DNA of 62,793 nt from an uncultured PS1 clade bacterium (GTDB lineage Bacteria; Pseudomonadota; Alphaproteobacteria; MED-G09): positions 1 through 62,793 of the forward strand of contig CACLNZ010000006.1 in NCBI GenBank assembly GCA_902608415.1, read 5' to 3'. Position 1 is the first letter of the stretch, and each line of letters starts with the position of its first letter. Positions 8,996-17,642 of the stretch are shown here, piece by piece. The position numbers and the translations under genes were made by a program. The notes beneath the pieces are model-generated. The model saw only the letters and a list, made by a program, of their open reading frames with translations. It searched no databases and had not been told where the DNA came from.

Positions 8996-10153
8996 TCAAG
9001 ATAAATTGTCGCGTATTGCTCTAAAACAATTTCTTATTTCATTTATAAAAAGTTCAGGCTGTTCAAAGGCTGCAAAATGACCTCCTTTGTCTAACTCGTT
9101 CCAATAGACAATATTTGAGTAAACTTGCTCTGCCCACGCTCTTGGGGTACGAGAGATTTCTTTTGGAAAGATACTGCAACCAATTGGTAATGAGAGTTTT
9201 TCGTCAGGATTACCTCCAAATGATCCAAAGCTTTCCCAATAAAGGCGTGCTGAAGATGCACCACTTTTTGTTAACCAGTAAAACATAATATTATCAATTA
9301 ATTCTTCCTTTGTGAGGATGTTTTCGGGATGACCATCACAGTCAGTCCATTCATAAAATTTTTCAATTATCCAAGCTGCTTGACCTATAGGCGAGTCGAC
9401 TAGGCTATACCCTAAGGTTTGTGGTCTTGTACTTTGTTGTTTTGAATAACCAGAACCCCATTCTTGATAATAATTTAAGCCTTCAAATGCAATTTTATCT
9501 CTTTCACTCGGATTTTCTATGGCCTCTTTAGTTGGTGGAGCAAAAGGCATGTTAACATGTAGTCCTAAACAATTACCTCTATTTTGTTTTCCAATAGCAA
9601 TTGTTATGGCTGAGCCCCAATCACCGCCTTGTGCGAAGTAATTTTTATAACCAATTTTATTCATAAGTTGGTTCCAAATTTCAGCAATTTTATCAACTCC
9701 TGTGCCGTTCTTTGATGGTTTACTAGAAAATCCATATCCAGGAAGAGAAGGGCAAACAACATGGAATGCATCCTCTTTCTCTCCCCCATAATTAAGAGGA
9801 TCAACAAGCGGTCTTATTATTTTATGAAATTCTACAATTGAACCAGGCCAACCATGGCTCATAATCAATGGTGTTGCGTTTTCAATTTCACTTTTAACAT
9901 GAACGAAATGAACATCAAGTTCATCTATAGTCGTAATATATTGATCAAAAGAATTATAATACTTTTCTCTTTCTTTCCAGTTATAGTTATTAATCCAGTA
10001 TTCACTAACTTCTTTTATATAAGATAAAGGGGTGCCTTGGTTCCAATTGTTTACAGTTTCTTTTTCTGGCCATCGGGTAGATTCGATTCTGCCTCTTAAC
10101 TCATTTATATCTTCTTCAGCAATTTCGATTTTGAAAGGTTTTATTTCTGACAT
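8996..10153 (-). CDS. Epoxide hydrolase (EHN-domain alpha/beta hydrolase)
   Basis: A 385-residue protein with the N-terminal EHN domain (PFKIEIAEEDINELRGRIE, TRWPE) followed by an alpha/beta hydrolase domain. HGWPG (100-104) is the oxyanion motif, D178 in QGGDWGS is the expected nucleophile and GGHFAAFEQPE near the C terminus carries the catalytic His. Family members hydrate epoxides to diols (microsomal/juvenile-hormone type). It is monocistronic, divergent from the SnoaL-led operon at 10234. Together with the dehalogenase and GSTs it fits detoxification or use of oxygenated organics. Confidence 0.87.
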   Translation of the reverse strand: MSEIKPFKIEIAEEDINELRGRIESTRWPEKETVNNWNQGTPLSYIKEVSEYWINNYNWKEREKYYNSFDQYITTIDELDVHFVHVKSEIENATPLIMSHGWPGSIVEFHKIIRPLVDPLNYGGEKEDAFHVVCPSLPGYGFSSKPSKNGTGVDKIAEIWNQLMNKIGYKNYFAQGGDWGSAITIAIGKQNRGNCLGLHVNMPFAPPTKEAIENPSERDKIAFEGLNYYQEWGSGYSKQQSTRPQTLGYSLVDSPIGQAAWIIEKFYEWTDCDGHPENILTKEELIDNIMFYWLTKSGASSARLYWESFGSFGGNPDEKLSLPIGCSIFPKEISRTPRAWAEQVYSNIVYWNELDKGGHFAAFEQPELFINEIRNCFRAIRDNLS

Positions 10154-10233
10154 TGTTTTATTATTCTCACTTATTATTTAAATTATGCCAAAATTTATGC
10201 TTAAATAAAAATATATTTTTAAAGGGGAAGATT

Positions 10234-10644
10234 ATGAGTGATCAAGTAGCGGATAGAATTGCTTTACAAGATGTTATGCTTAGATATGCAGCAGGTGTTG
10301 ATGAGCGCGATTTTGATCTTTATTCTTCATGTTTTATCGAAGATGTCGAGATTTTAGATTTTGGTGAAGAACCTATAAATGGAAGAGATAATTGGGTTGA
10401 ATATGTGAAAGGTGCACTCTCAAATTATGGCCCCACTCAACATATGCTAGGCCCTCAGCTTGCTTCAATTAATGGCGATGACGCCCACTGCAGAACAGAT
10501 GTTCAGGCTTTACATTATCTTAAAGAACCTGAGGGTGAAATACTTACTCTTTGGGCAACATATGAAACAGATATGAAGAGAGTTGATGGAGATTGGAAAA
10601 TATATCGTCATAGATTAGTTTCTAGAGGAATTCGTCAGCAATGA
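10234..10644 (+). CDS. SnoaL-like/NTF2-fold protein
   Basis: A 136-residue SnoaL_4-type protein: VADRIALQDVMLRYAAGVDERDFDLYSSCF and a C-terminal strand pair ending WKIYRHRLVSRG. NTF2-fold proteins of this kind act as isomerases, dehydratases or non-catalytic partners of oxygenases. The start is the ATG at 10234, preceded by AAGGGGAAG; a longer frame open to 10153 would add 27 residues without a ribosome site. It overlaps the next gene by ATGA and heads a four-gene operon with a methyltransferase-like membrane protein, a PhyH oxygenase and an SDR. Confidence 0.82.
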   Translation: MSDQVADRIALQDVMLRYAAGVDERDFDLYSSCFIEDVEILDFGEEPINGRDNWVEYVKGALSNYGPTQHMLGPQLASINGDDAHCRTDVQALHYLKEPEGEILTLWATYETDMKRVDGDWKIYRHRLVSRGIRQQ

Positions 10645-11096
10645 TGTTTTTGAATACAAAAATACCGCCACCAATAGTCACAATATTATTTGCCATTATG
10701 ATTTTCTATTTTTCAGACAATTTTGCATATGTCGACTTACCTTTTAAAATATATATTTCAGTATTTTTTATAATATTAGGTTTTATTGTAACTTTTTCTT
10801 CAGCAAGAAATTTTAAAAAGAAAGATACAACTGTTAATCCTATGAAGCCTAATGAGACCTCTAAATTAGTAACTGATGGTTTTTTTAAGATTACACGTAA
10901 CCCTATGTATTTAGGTATGTTATTGTTTTTATTAGGTTTATCTATTTATAATGGTTTAATTGTAGGTTTAATATTCTTACCTTTATTTGTTGGGTATATT
11001 ACTTATTTTCAAATTATTCCTGAAGAGAATGCCATGCTTGAGATTTTTGGTGAAGAATTCACTTTATATATGAAAAAAGTTAGGCGATGGATTTGA
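10641..11096 (+). CDS. Isoprenylcysteine carboxyl methyltransferase-like membrane protein
   Basis: A 151-residue protein with about four membrane segments and the signature of the ICMT/PEMT superfamily: TDGFFKITRNPMYLGMLLF (substrate/SAM-proximal) and EENAMLEIFGEEFTLYMKKVRRW near the C terminus (the E-E...Y...VRRW motif). Bacterial homologues are annotated as isoprenylcysteine methyltransferase family proteins, but their substrates are mostly unknown. It is translationally coupled (ATGA) to the SnoaL-like gene and 3 bases from the PhyH gene. Confidence 0.85.
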   Translation: MMFLNTKIPPPIVTILFAIMIFYFSDNFAYVDLPFKIYISVFFIILGFIVTFSSARNFKKKDTTVNPMKPNETSKLVTDGFFKITRNPMYLGMLLFLLGLSIYNGLIVGLIFLPLFVGYITYFQIIPEENAMLEIFGEEFTLYMKKVRRWI

Positions 11097-11099
11097 TAA

Positions 11100-11987
11100 A
11101 TGGCTGATATAAAACACTTGAAAGCAGATGCATCTCAAGAGGATATTTTGAGTGTCATTGATCAAGATGCGGCATTAATCTTAGATGATATTCTGGATAA
11201 TGATTTATTAAACCAGATTAAAGATGAGCTAGATCCTTATTTAAATAATTATATTAAAGGAAAAACTGAGTTTACTGGTTTTGAGACTAAAAGAGTAGGA
11301 GGCCTATTGGCAAGATCAGTAGGTTGTCAGAATCTAGCTCTTCATCCCCTTATAAATAATCTAGCTTATAATTTCCTTGAACCTTATGGCGATGGCTATC
11401 AACTTCATTTCACTTCTGCTGTCAGCATTGGTCCTGGAGAAACAAAACAAATACTTCATCGAGATAGAGGTATCTGGGGTGGGTATATTCCAAGAAAAAT
11501 AGAGACTCATTTTAGTACAATTTGGGCTTTAACTGATTTCACTAAAGAAAATGGCGCTACTCAAGTTGTTCCAGGCTCACATAAATGGGATAAAGATAGA
11601 GTCCCGAATGAGGATGAAATTGCCTATGCTGAAATGTCTTCTGGCTCAGCATTGCTCTATACTGGGACTGTTCTTCATGGAGGTGGAAAAAATTCAACTG
11701 ATAATGAGATTAGAACTGGAGTTTTTATGCATTATGCCTTGAACTGGTTAAGGCAAGAGGAAAATCAGTATCTATCTCACCCTCCTGAAGTCGCTAAGAA
11801 TTTTTCATCTGAATTAAGATCTCTAATTGGATATTCTAAAGGTGGATATGTTCTCGGTTTTTATACTGATCCTAATGATACTATTGGAGCAATGGACTCA
11901 GTTAGTCCTGAAAGAATCTTTGGAGAAGAAGATGACGATTTCTCATCACTTCCTGCACAAAATGATTTAGTTAAAGGAACTTCATAG
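11100..11987 (+). CDS. Phytanoyl-CoA dioxygenase (PhyH) family oxygenase
   Basis: A 295-residue Fe(II)/2-oxoglutarate-dependent oxygenase. The facial triad is visible: H120-x-D122 in LHRDRG and the distal H193 in GTVLHGGG, followed by R205 in NEIRTG for 2-oxoglutarate binding. VVPGSHKWDKDR is the typical PhyH loop. The enzyme would hydroxylate an organic substrate with release of CO2 and succinate; the substrate is unknown. It sits between an ICMT-like gene and an SDR that could oxidise the product alcohol. Confidence 0.88.
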   Translation: MADIKHLKADASQEDILSVIDQDAALILDDILDNDLLNQIKDELDPYLNNYIKGKTEFTGFETKRVGGLLARSVGCQNLALHPLINNLAYNFLEPYGDGYQLHFTSAVSIGPGETKQILHRDRGIWGGYIPRKIETHFSTIWALTDFTKENGATQVVPGSHKWDKDRVPNEDEIAYAEMSSGSALLYTGTVLHGGGKNSTDNEIRTGVFMHYALNWLRQEENQYLSHPPEVAKNFSSELRSLIGYSKGGYVLGFYTDPNDTIGAMDSVSPERIFGEEDDDFSSLPAQNDLVKGTS

Positions 11988-11996
11988 TAAATCCTA

Positions 11997-12764
11997 ATGA
12001 TAAAAAAATTAGATAATAAGGTAGCTATAATTACTGGCGGAGCTGGAGGAATAGGAAAGGCAACAGCAATAGAATTCTTAAATGAAGGTTCTGATGTATT
12101 GCTTTTTGATTTAAATGAAAACGACTTAAAAAACTTATGCCAAGAAATTAGCTCTAATCACCTTAGCTATTATGCAGGAGATGTAACTTCTTTTGAGGAT
12201 AATTTAAGAGCTGTAGAAATAGCTAAAGAGAAATTTGGTGGTTTAGATATTTTTGTTGCAAATGCTGGTATTGAAGGTGATGTAAAAAATTTAGAAGATT
12301 ATGATATTGAAAAATTTGATCAAGTTATGTCTGTAAATGTGAAAGGGCCTTTTTTAGGTTTAAAGGCATCCATTCCAGCGTTAACTAATAGAGGAGGTGG
12401 AAGCTTTATTATAACTTCTAGTATTGCAGGTTTATCTGGTGCACCACAAATAGGTGCTTATGCAACAAGTAAGCATGCCGTAATTGGTTTGATGAAATCT
12501 GCTGCAAAAGAGTGCGCTGATAAAAATATAAGAGTAAACACAGTTAATCCATCTCCTGTAGAGACAAGAATGATGAGAAGTCTCGAGGAAGGATTGATGC
12601 CAGGTGAGTCTGAGCAAGCAAAAGACCTTATGGAATCAAACATTCCATTAGGTAGATATGGGAAGCCCGAAGACGTAGCCAAAGTAATGCTTTTTCTAGC
12701 AAGTGATGATAGTTCTTTTGTTACTGGATCAGTTTATACCGTTGACGGAGGAAGCACTGCCTAA
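11997..12764 (+). CDS. Short-chain dehydrogenase/reductase (SDR)
   Basis: A 255-residue classical SDR with TGGAGGIG at the N terminus, NAG in VANAGIEG, the Ser in IITSSIAG and YATSKHA as the catalytic YxxxK. The C terminus, FVTGSVYTVDGGSTA, is the usual FabG-like end. It is the last gene of the 10234-12764 operon, 9 bases after PhyH, and its stop overlaps the stop of the convergent Rieske gene by 4 bases. An alcohol/ketone oxidoreductase role following PhyH hydroxylation is plausible. Confidence 0.9.
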   Translation: MIKKLDNKVAIITGGAGGIGKATAIEFLNEGSDVLLFDLNENDLKNLCQEISSNHLSYYAGDVTSFEDNLRAVEIAKEKFGGLDIFVANAGIEGDVKNLEDYDIEKFDQVMSVNVKGPFLGLKASIPALTNRGGGSFIITSSIAGLSGAPQIGAYATSKHAVIGLMKSAAKECADKNIRVNTVNPSPVETRMMRSLEEGLMPGESEQAKDLMESNIPLGRYGKPEDVAKVMLFLASDDSSFVTGSVYTVDGGSTA

Positions 12765-14179
12765 GGTTTAAAAGGACCTTTTGCAAAATATTTATCCATG
12801 GTTTGATGGTAATGCCTAAGTCTGCTTTCCTGATAATTTGCGTATGTGATTTTACCGGATTTACTTGCCCGAATTCCTCTTTCAACTTCAGGTATATTTC
12901 CCATGTCTTGATCAAATATTAAACCTATACCAGTTAATTCTTCAGCATCATCCCAGTTTTCATCATCGTTTAGATAATGTATTGGGATCGGTTCGTATTT
13001 TTCTTGCTTATCAGGATCTTTGTTATTTCTTTGTAAAAACATAGCCTCCATTATTGCAGAGTCTTCTCTATTCCCGTTTGGTCTAAATCTATAGATAAGG
13101 TTTCTTGGAAAACCACCCCAAGGTGAAAAATTTGGAAATACATTATAAACAATGGCATCAAGCATTTCTGCATCAGATTTATCAGAGTAATCATGTCCAT
13201 CGGCTTCTTCAAAAGCATCTCTCATAGCTTGAGCTGCTACCTTTCTAGCTTCTTCTCCTTCTGGAACAAGTATTTTATCATCTGCAGCCATTCGACCAGA
13301 TCCATAGAAAATGGTATCTAATATTTCTTGTTCATCTACATTTTTAAGATTTGGACTTGGTTTCCCTGTTAAAGCAATATTTCTATTCATATGATCGCCG
13401 TAAATATCATAACGTGCATTTTCATCTGCCTGGAAAGGTAAAATTTCTGGATGAATTAATGTAGCATGAAAAGATTCCATAAATGCTTCTTGAACTGTCT
13501 TCCAGTTACCTGGAACTACTTTTGAAACATGTATAACTTTTTTACAATCACCTAGATTCCATCTTTTATGATGTTCTGGAAGAGGAGCAAGGTATTCTTC
13601 TAGTGAGACAGCTTTATCATCCATATTAATAAATACAAAGCCTTCCCAAATCTCAACCCTAACTTCTGGAAGCTTAAAGTCTCTATCTTTTATGTGCTGA
13701 AAATCCCATGGAGCAGGAGTAAATTTTAATGATCCGTCTAAATGCCAACAAAAACCATGAAAAGGACATTGTAAATCATCACCAAACCCACGTTCAGTTT
13801 TAATTCTTCTACCTCTATGTAAACAGCTATTATAAAAAGCTTGAATTTTATCTTCCTCAGATCTCACAATTAAAAAAGACCAATCGAGTATATCGTAAAC
13901 AAGACTATCGCCAACTTCAGGAATATCCTCTACTCTGCAAGCAAATTGCCATACTCTAGTCCACATGCAGTCTCTTTCTTTTTCAAAAAATTCCTTAGAA
14001 ATATATCTGGAAGTATCTATATCTTCAGAGCCAAGATATTCATAAGTTTCTTCAACCATAAATTCAGGTACTTTTTTTGCATCTTCCATTAAATATTCTG
14101 TATAGCTTGTATCTGGCGATCTTTCGTCACCAGTTTTAACAACTGAAAGATTTTGATTTTCTTTTTTTATTTCACTCAT
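12761..14179 (-). CDS. Rieske non-heme iron oxygenase, alpha subunit (copy 1)
   Basis: A 472-residue aromatic ring-hydroxylating dioxygenase alpha-subunit-type protein. The Rieske [2Fe-2S] ligands are C119-x-H121 (CLHRG) and C138-x2-H141 (CPFHG). The mononuclear iron site is in NWKTVQEAFMESFHATLIHPE, with two histidines. It carries an N-terminal extension of about 45 residues compared with the other three copies in the window. No ferredoxin or reductase gene lies nearby, so electron donors must be encoded elsewhere. It is divergent from the SnoaL-Rieske pair at 14354, with 174 bases between starts. Confidence 0.93.
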   Translation of the reverse strand: MSEIKKENQNLSVVKTGDERSPDTSYTEYLMEDAKKVPEFMVEETYEYLGSEDIDTSRYISKEFFEKERDCMWTRVWQFACRVEDIPEVGDSLVYDILDWSFLIVRSEEDKIQAFYNSCLHRGRRIKTERGFGDDLQCPFHGFCWHLDGSLKFTPAPWDFQHIKDRDFKLPEVRVEIWEGFVFINMDDKAVSLEEYLAPLPEHHKRWNLGDCKKVIHVSKVVPGNWKTVQEAFMESFHATLIHPEILPFQADENARYDIYGDHMNRNIALTGKPSPNLKNVDEQEILDTIFYGSGRMAADDKILVPEGEEARKVAAQAMRDAFEEADGHDYSDKSDAEMLDAIVYNVFPNFSPWGGFPRNLIYRFRPNGNREDSAIMEAMFLQRNNKDPDKQEKYEPIPIHYLNDDENWDDAEELTGIGLIFDQDMGNIPEVERGIRASKSGKITYANYQESRLRHYHQTMDKYFAKGPFKP

Positions 14180-14353
14180 ATCAACACCATATATAGCATT
14201 TCCTATTTTTTATGTTAATTTTTTATTTTAGCAAGAAAAAATTACATATTTTTAAAATAAGTTATTTACTCAAAAAAAACTGTAATTTCATTATATTTTA
14301 ACCTAGACTATGAATTAATTGAGCTTTGTAATTTATTAATATGGGGATTTTCT

Positions 14354-14752
14354 ATGAGTATTATGGAAGAAAAATTAGCTATAAGAGAGCTTTTAGATCA
14401 ATATTGTGATGGTGTTAATCAAAGAGATGCTAGCATCTGGGGGAGCACATGGTCAAAAAATGCTATCTGGGAAATTCCACATTTAGATATCAAAAATGAA
14501 GGCAAGGAAACAATCGTTAATGTTTGGAATGAAGCCATGAAAGGATATCCATTTGTACATATGATCGCCCAACCTGGTTTTATTAATATTGATGGAGATA
14601 AGGCTTTTATGAGAAGCTACACTATTGAAACAGCAGTTTTACCTGACGGAACTGAATTACGACCTTGTGGTCAATATGATGATGAATGTATTAAAGAAGA
14701 TGGTAAATGGAAATTTTCTAAGAGATCGTTTAGCAATCTTTATGGAGAGTAA
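14354..14752 (+). CDS. SnoaL-like protein, possible small partner of Rieske oxygenase
   Basis: A 132-residue NTF2-fold protein (KLAIRELLDQYCDGVNQRD, WGSTWSKNAIWEIP, GKWKFSKRSFSNLYGE). It is a paralogue of the protein at 25898-26311, sharing the W-G-x-T-W-S-x-x-A-I-W core and the C-terminal G-x-W-x-F-x-K-R-x-F. The stop is 6 bases before the next Rieske alpha gene. Beta subunits of ring-hydroxylating dioxygenases have the same fold but are usually 160-180 residues long, so this may be a shortened partner or an independent isomerase/dehydratase. An ATGGGGATT ribosome site precedes the ATG. Confidence 0.82.
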   Translation: MSIMEEKLAIRELLDQYCDGVNQRDASIWGSTWSKNAIWEIPHLDIKNEGKETIVNVWNEAMKGYPFVHMIAQPGFINIDGDKAFMRSYTIETAVLPDGTELRPCGQYDDECIKEDGKWKFSKRSFSNLYGE

Positions 14753-14758
14753 ATAATA

Positions 14759-16123
14759 ATGAATAAAATTATACCTACGCCAAGAGATAAGCATCCCGAT
14801 CCTAAACTTAGAGGAGATAAGATTTCAGGTGAAAGATATTATTCAAAAGAATTTATGCAAAAAGAATGGGATCATATGTGGGCAAAGGTATGGCAAATTG
14901 CGGGGATTGCATCTGAAATACCAGAACCAGATGATTTTTTTGTTTATAAGATTGGTTTGGAAGAAATTTTAGTAGTTCGACAGAAAGACACCTCTATAAA
15001 AGCTTTTTATAATGTTTGTCCCCATAGGGGAAATATATTGGTTCATGTTGAAAATGGATCATTAGATACATTTAAATGCACTTATCATGGATGGGAGTAT
15101 GATACTGAAGGAATTTTAAGGAATCTTCAAGATCCCGAGGATTTTGATGATGGCAATCCTTGTGGAAAAATCAAATTAAAAGAAATTCATTGCGAAGTCG
15201 CTCTTGGCTTTGTTTGGGTTACTCTTGCTGAAAATCCTCAGAAATTTGAAGAAGCTCTTAACCCTTTAATCAGTCATATGAGCCCTTATCAGCCTGAAAA
15301 ATATATAAGAGTTTTAAATCTGACTTGCGAAGTTGATTGTAACTGGAAAATAATTCACGATAATTTTAATGAGTCATATCATTTACCAACATTACATCCT
15401 GAGCTATCAGTTCATATCGAAAATGATTATAAATTTTCGCAATTTGATATGTATGATAATGGCCACAATAGAATGCTTATGCCTGGTCATAAACCAGCAT
15501 TAGGTGATCAATCACCAAATGAGGTTAATTTCCCCCTTGATGCTGCATTAGAGGCTTGGGATCTCAATCCTGAAGATTTTAAAGGAAAAGCTCAAGAAAC
15601 GAGGCTAGCTATACAGGGCCAAAAGAGGAAATTAGCCAAAGATAGAGGTTTTTGGCATTATGAATTTTTAACTGATGAACAATTAACTGATTATTATTTT
15701 TATAATTGTTTTCCTAATTATGATATCACTATGACCCCTGATGGGATTCAGTTTCAAAGACCACAACCACATCCGACAGATCCAGAAAAGTGTCTTTTTG
15801 AGCATTGGTGGCTTGTTCCAGATATGGAGCAACTATCAGCCTCAGCAACTTTTATGGGATCAGATACAACTGAAAATACTGCTGGAGAGAATATGACCGA
15901 GACACCTCTTGGGCCAAGACCATTAAGACCTGCTGAGCATGAATGGGTAATATATCCAGAAGGCTCGATGGGTTATGTTACTGATCAAGATATTAGTATG
16001 GCCATAGGTCAACAAAAAGGTGTCAAGTCAAAGGGTTTTGCTGATGCAATTTTAACCAATCAAGAAAGAAGAGTTAGAAGGTATCATGAGGTATTAAATG
16101 ATTATATTGAAGGAAGAAGATAA
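14759..16123 (+). CDS. Rieske non-heme iron oxygenase, alpha subunit (copy 2)
   Basis: A 454-residue ring-hydroxylating oxygenase alpha subunit. Rieske ligands are C87-x-H89 (CPHRG) and C107-x2-H110 (CTYHGW). The catalytic domain has NWKIIHDNFNESYHLPTLHPE, the classical N-W-K...E-S-Y-H-x4-H iron site. GHNRMLMPGHKPALGD and FQRPQPHPTDPEKC are shared with copies 3 and 4, indicating a common subfamily. It probably forms one operon with the SnoaL-like gene upstream. Substrate class (aromatic, terpenoid, quaternary amine) cannot be decided from the sequence. Confidence 0.94.
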   Translation: MNKIIPTPRDKHPDPKLRGDKISGERYYSKEFMQKEWDHMWAKVWQIAGIASEIPEPDDFFVYKIGLEEILVVRQKDTSIKAFYNVCPHRGNILVHVENGSLDTFKCTYHGWEYDTEGILRNLQDPEDFDDGNPCGKIKLKEIHCEVALGFVWVTLAENPQKFEEALNPLISHMSPYQPEKYIRVLNLTCEVDCNWKIIHDNFNESYHLPTLHPELSVHIENDYKFSQFDMYDNGHNRMLMPGHKPALGDQSPNEVNFPLDAALEAWDLNPEDFKGKAQETRLAIQGQKRKLAKDRGFWHYEFLTDEQLTDYYFYNCFPNYDITMTPDGIQFQRPQPHPTDPEKCLFEHWWLVPDMEQLSASATFMGSDTTENTAGENMTETPLGPRPLRPAEHEWVIYPEGSMGYVTDQDISMAIGQQKGVKSKGFADAILTNQERRVRRYHEVLNDYIEGRR

Positions 16124-16130
16124 GGTTTAA

Positions 16131-17105
16131 TTAATATAATTCAATTATTATCCCAGGTTCAACTGTGTAAAAATTAATATTTGTTTCAGAGACTATTTTC
16201 TTTAACCGTTCCTTAGGCTCTAAAACTGGTTCATCAGTTAATATAAAAGTTCCCCAATGCATTCCGATACTTTTTTTAGCATCAAGATCTATTGATATAT
16301 TCAATGCTTCCTCTGGAGTAACATGAGAATAACTCATAAACCATTCAGGATCATATGCACCAATAGGTATCATTGCAAAATCTACTGGCCCAAGTTTATT
16401 TTTTATTTCAACAAAGTCTTCTGAATAACCTGTATCACCAGCATGGAAAATATTCTTATTATCGTTTTCAATGAACCAGCTTCCCCATAAACTTTTATTT
16501 CTATCTCTGAGACCCCTTGCTGACCAATGTTGCGCTGGAGTAAATGTAAATTTTGTATTGCTTATTGTTTTATCTTCCCACCATAAAAATTCGTATCCAT
16601 TAATAAGCTGATAGTTTTTTAATAACTTTAAATCACCCTTTGGGACTAAAATTTTAACATTAGGAAATCTCTTTTGTATTTTTCTTAAACTATTTACATC
16701 AAGATGATCATAATGATTATGACTAATTGTAATAACATCAATTTTTGGTAAATCTTTAATATCGATTGCAGGCTTGATTAGTCTTTTTGGTCCAGCAAAA
16801 GATAATGGAGAAGCTCTATCCGAGAATATAGGATCGAATAAAATTGTAATATCGCCATTATTAATTAGAAATGTCGAATGACCAATCCATAAAGCATAAA
16901 ATTTACGGTTCTCAAAAAATTCAGAACTTATAATTTCATTTGTTTGAATGAACTCTTTTTTTGGTTCTTCTCTACTCCAGCTCCATTTTAGAACTTCACT
17001 AAGACTTTTTTCATTCTTCTTGCCATCAGAATTTGAAAATCTATCTTGTGAAAAAGATATTGAAGTAGAAAATAGAATTATAAAAAAAATTAATAGTAAT
17101 CTCAT
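16131..17105 (-). CDS. NAPE-PLD/UlaG-like metallo-beta-lactamase-fold hydrolase, exported
   Basis: A 324-residue protein with a cleavable signal peptide (about residues 1-19, ending SISFSQ) and an MBL domain. Metal ligands H129-x-H131-x-D133-H134 (HNHYDHLD), WIGHSTFL (74-80), HAGDTGYS and GMHWGTF are the landmarks of the NAPE-hydrolysing phospholipase D-like group. WSARGLRDRNKSLWGSWF is also typical. It probably hydrolyses a phosphodiester lipid in the periplasm. It converges on the Rieske gene, with a 7-base gap, and is divergent from the SnoaL-like gene at 17165. Confidence 0.85.
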   Translation of the reverse strand: MRLLLIFFIILFSTSISFSQDRFSNSDGKKNEKSLSEVLKWSWSREEPKKEFIQTNEIISSEFFENRKFYALWIGHSTFLINNGDITILFDPIFSDRASPLSFAGPKRLIKPAIDIKDLPKIDVITISHNHYDHLDVNSLRKIQKRFPNVKILVPKGDLKLLKNYQLINGYEFLWWEDKTISNTKFTFTPAQHWSARGLRDRNKSLWGSWFIENDNKNIFHAGDTGYSEDFVEIKNKLGPVDFAMIPIGAYDPEWFMSYSHVTPEEALNISIDLDAKKSIGMHWGTFILTDEPVLEPKERLKKIVSETNINFYTVEPGIIIELY

Positions 17106-17164
17106 GCAAATTATATAGTCTTAAATAGTTATGTTTTCAAATAATGATTTTAAGGAATAAATAA

Positions 17165-17626
17165 ATGAGCGTTGAAGAAAATAAAGAATTAATTGAAAAA
17201 TGGTACATTGCTTTAGAGCAAGGTGATTTTGAAGCGATATATAATATGCATCACGATAATGTTGTTTATAATATGCTTGGAAATACACCTGTTTCAGGAC
17301 GTATTTATGGAAAAGAAGCCTGTTGCAATGGAATGATAGGTGAAAAGCTTTTGGAAAAACTTGTAAATGATAAAGTTCAATTTTCAAAAAAATGGAAAAT
17401 AATTGCCGCTGAAAATGACAGAGTGGTTGGTATGATGCAGGGTGGAGGGCCAACAAAGAATGGTGAGATGTATGAACAAACTTACTGCGAAATTTTTACT
17501 ATCAAAGATAACAAGATAATTGAGCTGCATGCTTTTTTTGATACTGTGTTAGTTGAAAGATGTCTTTTTGATAACGATCTAACTAATCCTAAAAGTTTAG
17601 TTGATGATCCATTTAGAATAAATTAG
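17165..17626 (+). CDS. SnoaL/ketosteroid isomerase-like protein
   Basis: A 153-residue NTF2-fold protein: NKELIEKWYIALEQGDFEAIYNMHHDNVVYNMLG, followed by TPVSGRIYGKEA and YCEIFTIKDNKIIELHAFFDTVLVERCLF. The layout is that of ketosteroid isomerase-like proteins, with the substrate pocket between the helices and the curved sheet. A ribosome site (AAGGAA) precedes the ATG. It is followed after 16 bases by the saccharopine-dehydrogenase-like gene and an EthD-like gene, suggesting one transcription unit 17165-19210. Confidence 0.82.
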   Translation: MSVEENKELIEKWYIALEQGDFEAIYNMHHDNVVYNMLGNTPVSGRIYGKEACCNGMIGEKLLEKLVNDKVQFSKKWKIIAAENDRVVGMMQGGGPTKNGEMYEQTYCEIFTIKDNKIIELHAFFDTVLVERCLFDNDLTNPKSLVDDPFRIN

Positions 17627-17642
17627 TAAATTGGAGAGAGAT

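Noticed and set aside
10153-10233. N-terminal extension of the SnoaL-like gene
   Set aside because: The extra 27 residues have no ribosome site and abut the divergent epoxide hydrolase start; the ATG at 10234 has AAGGGGAAG upstream.
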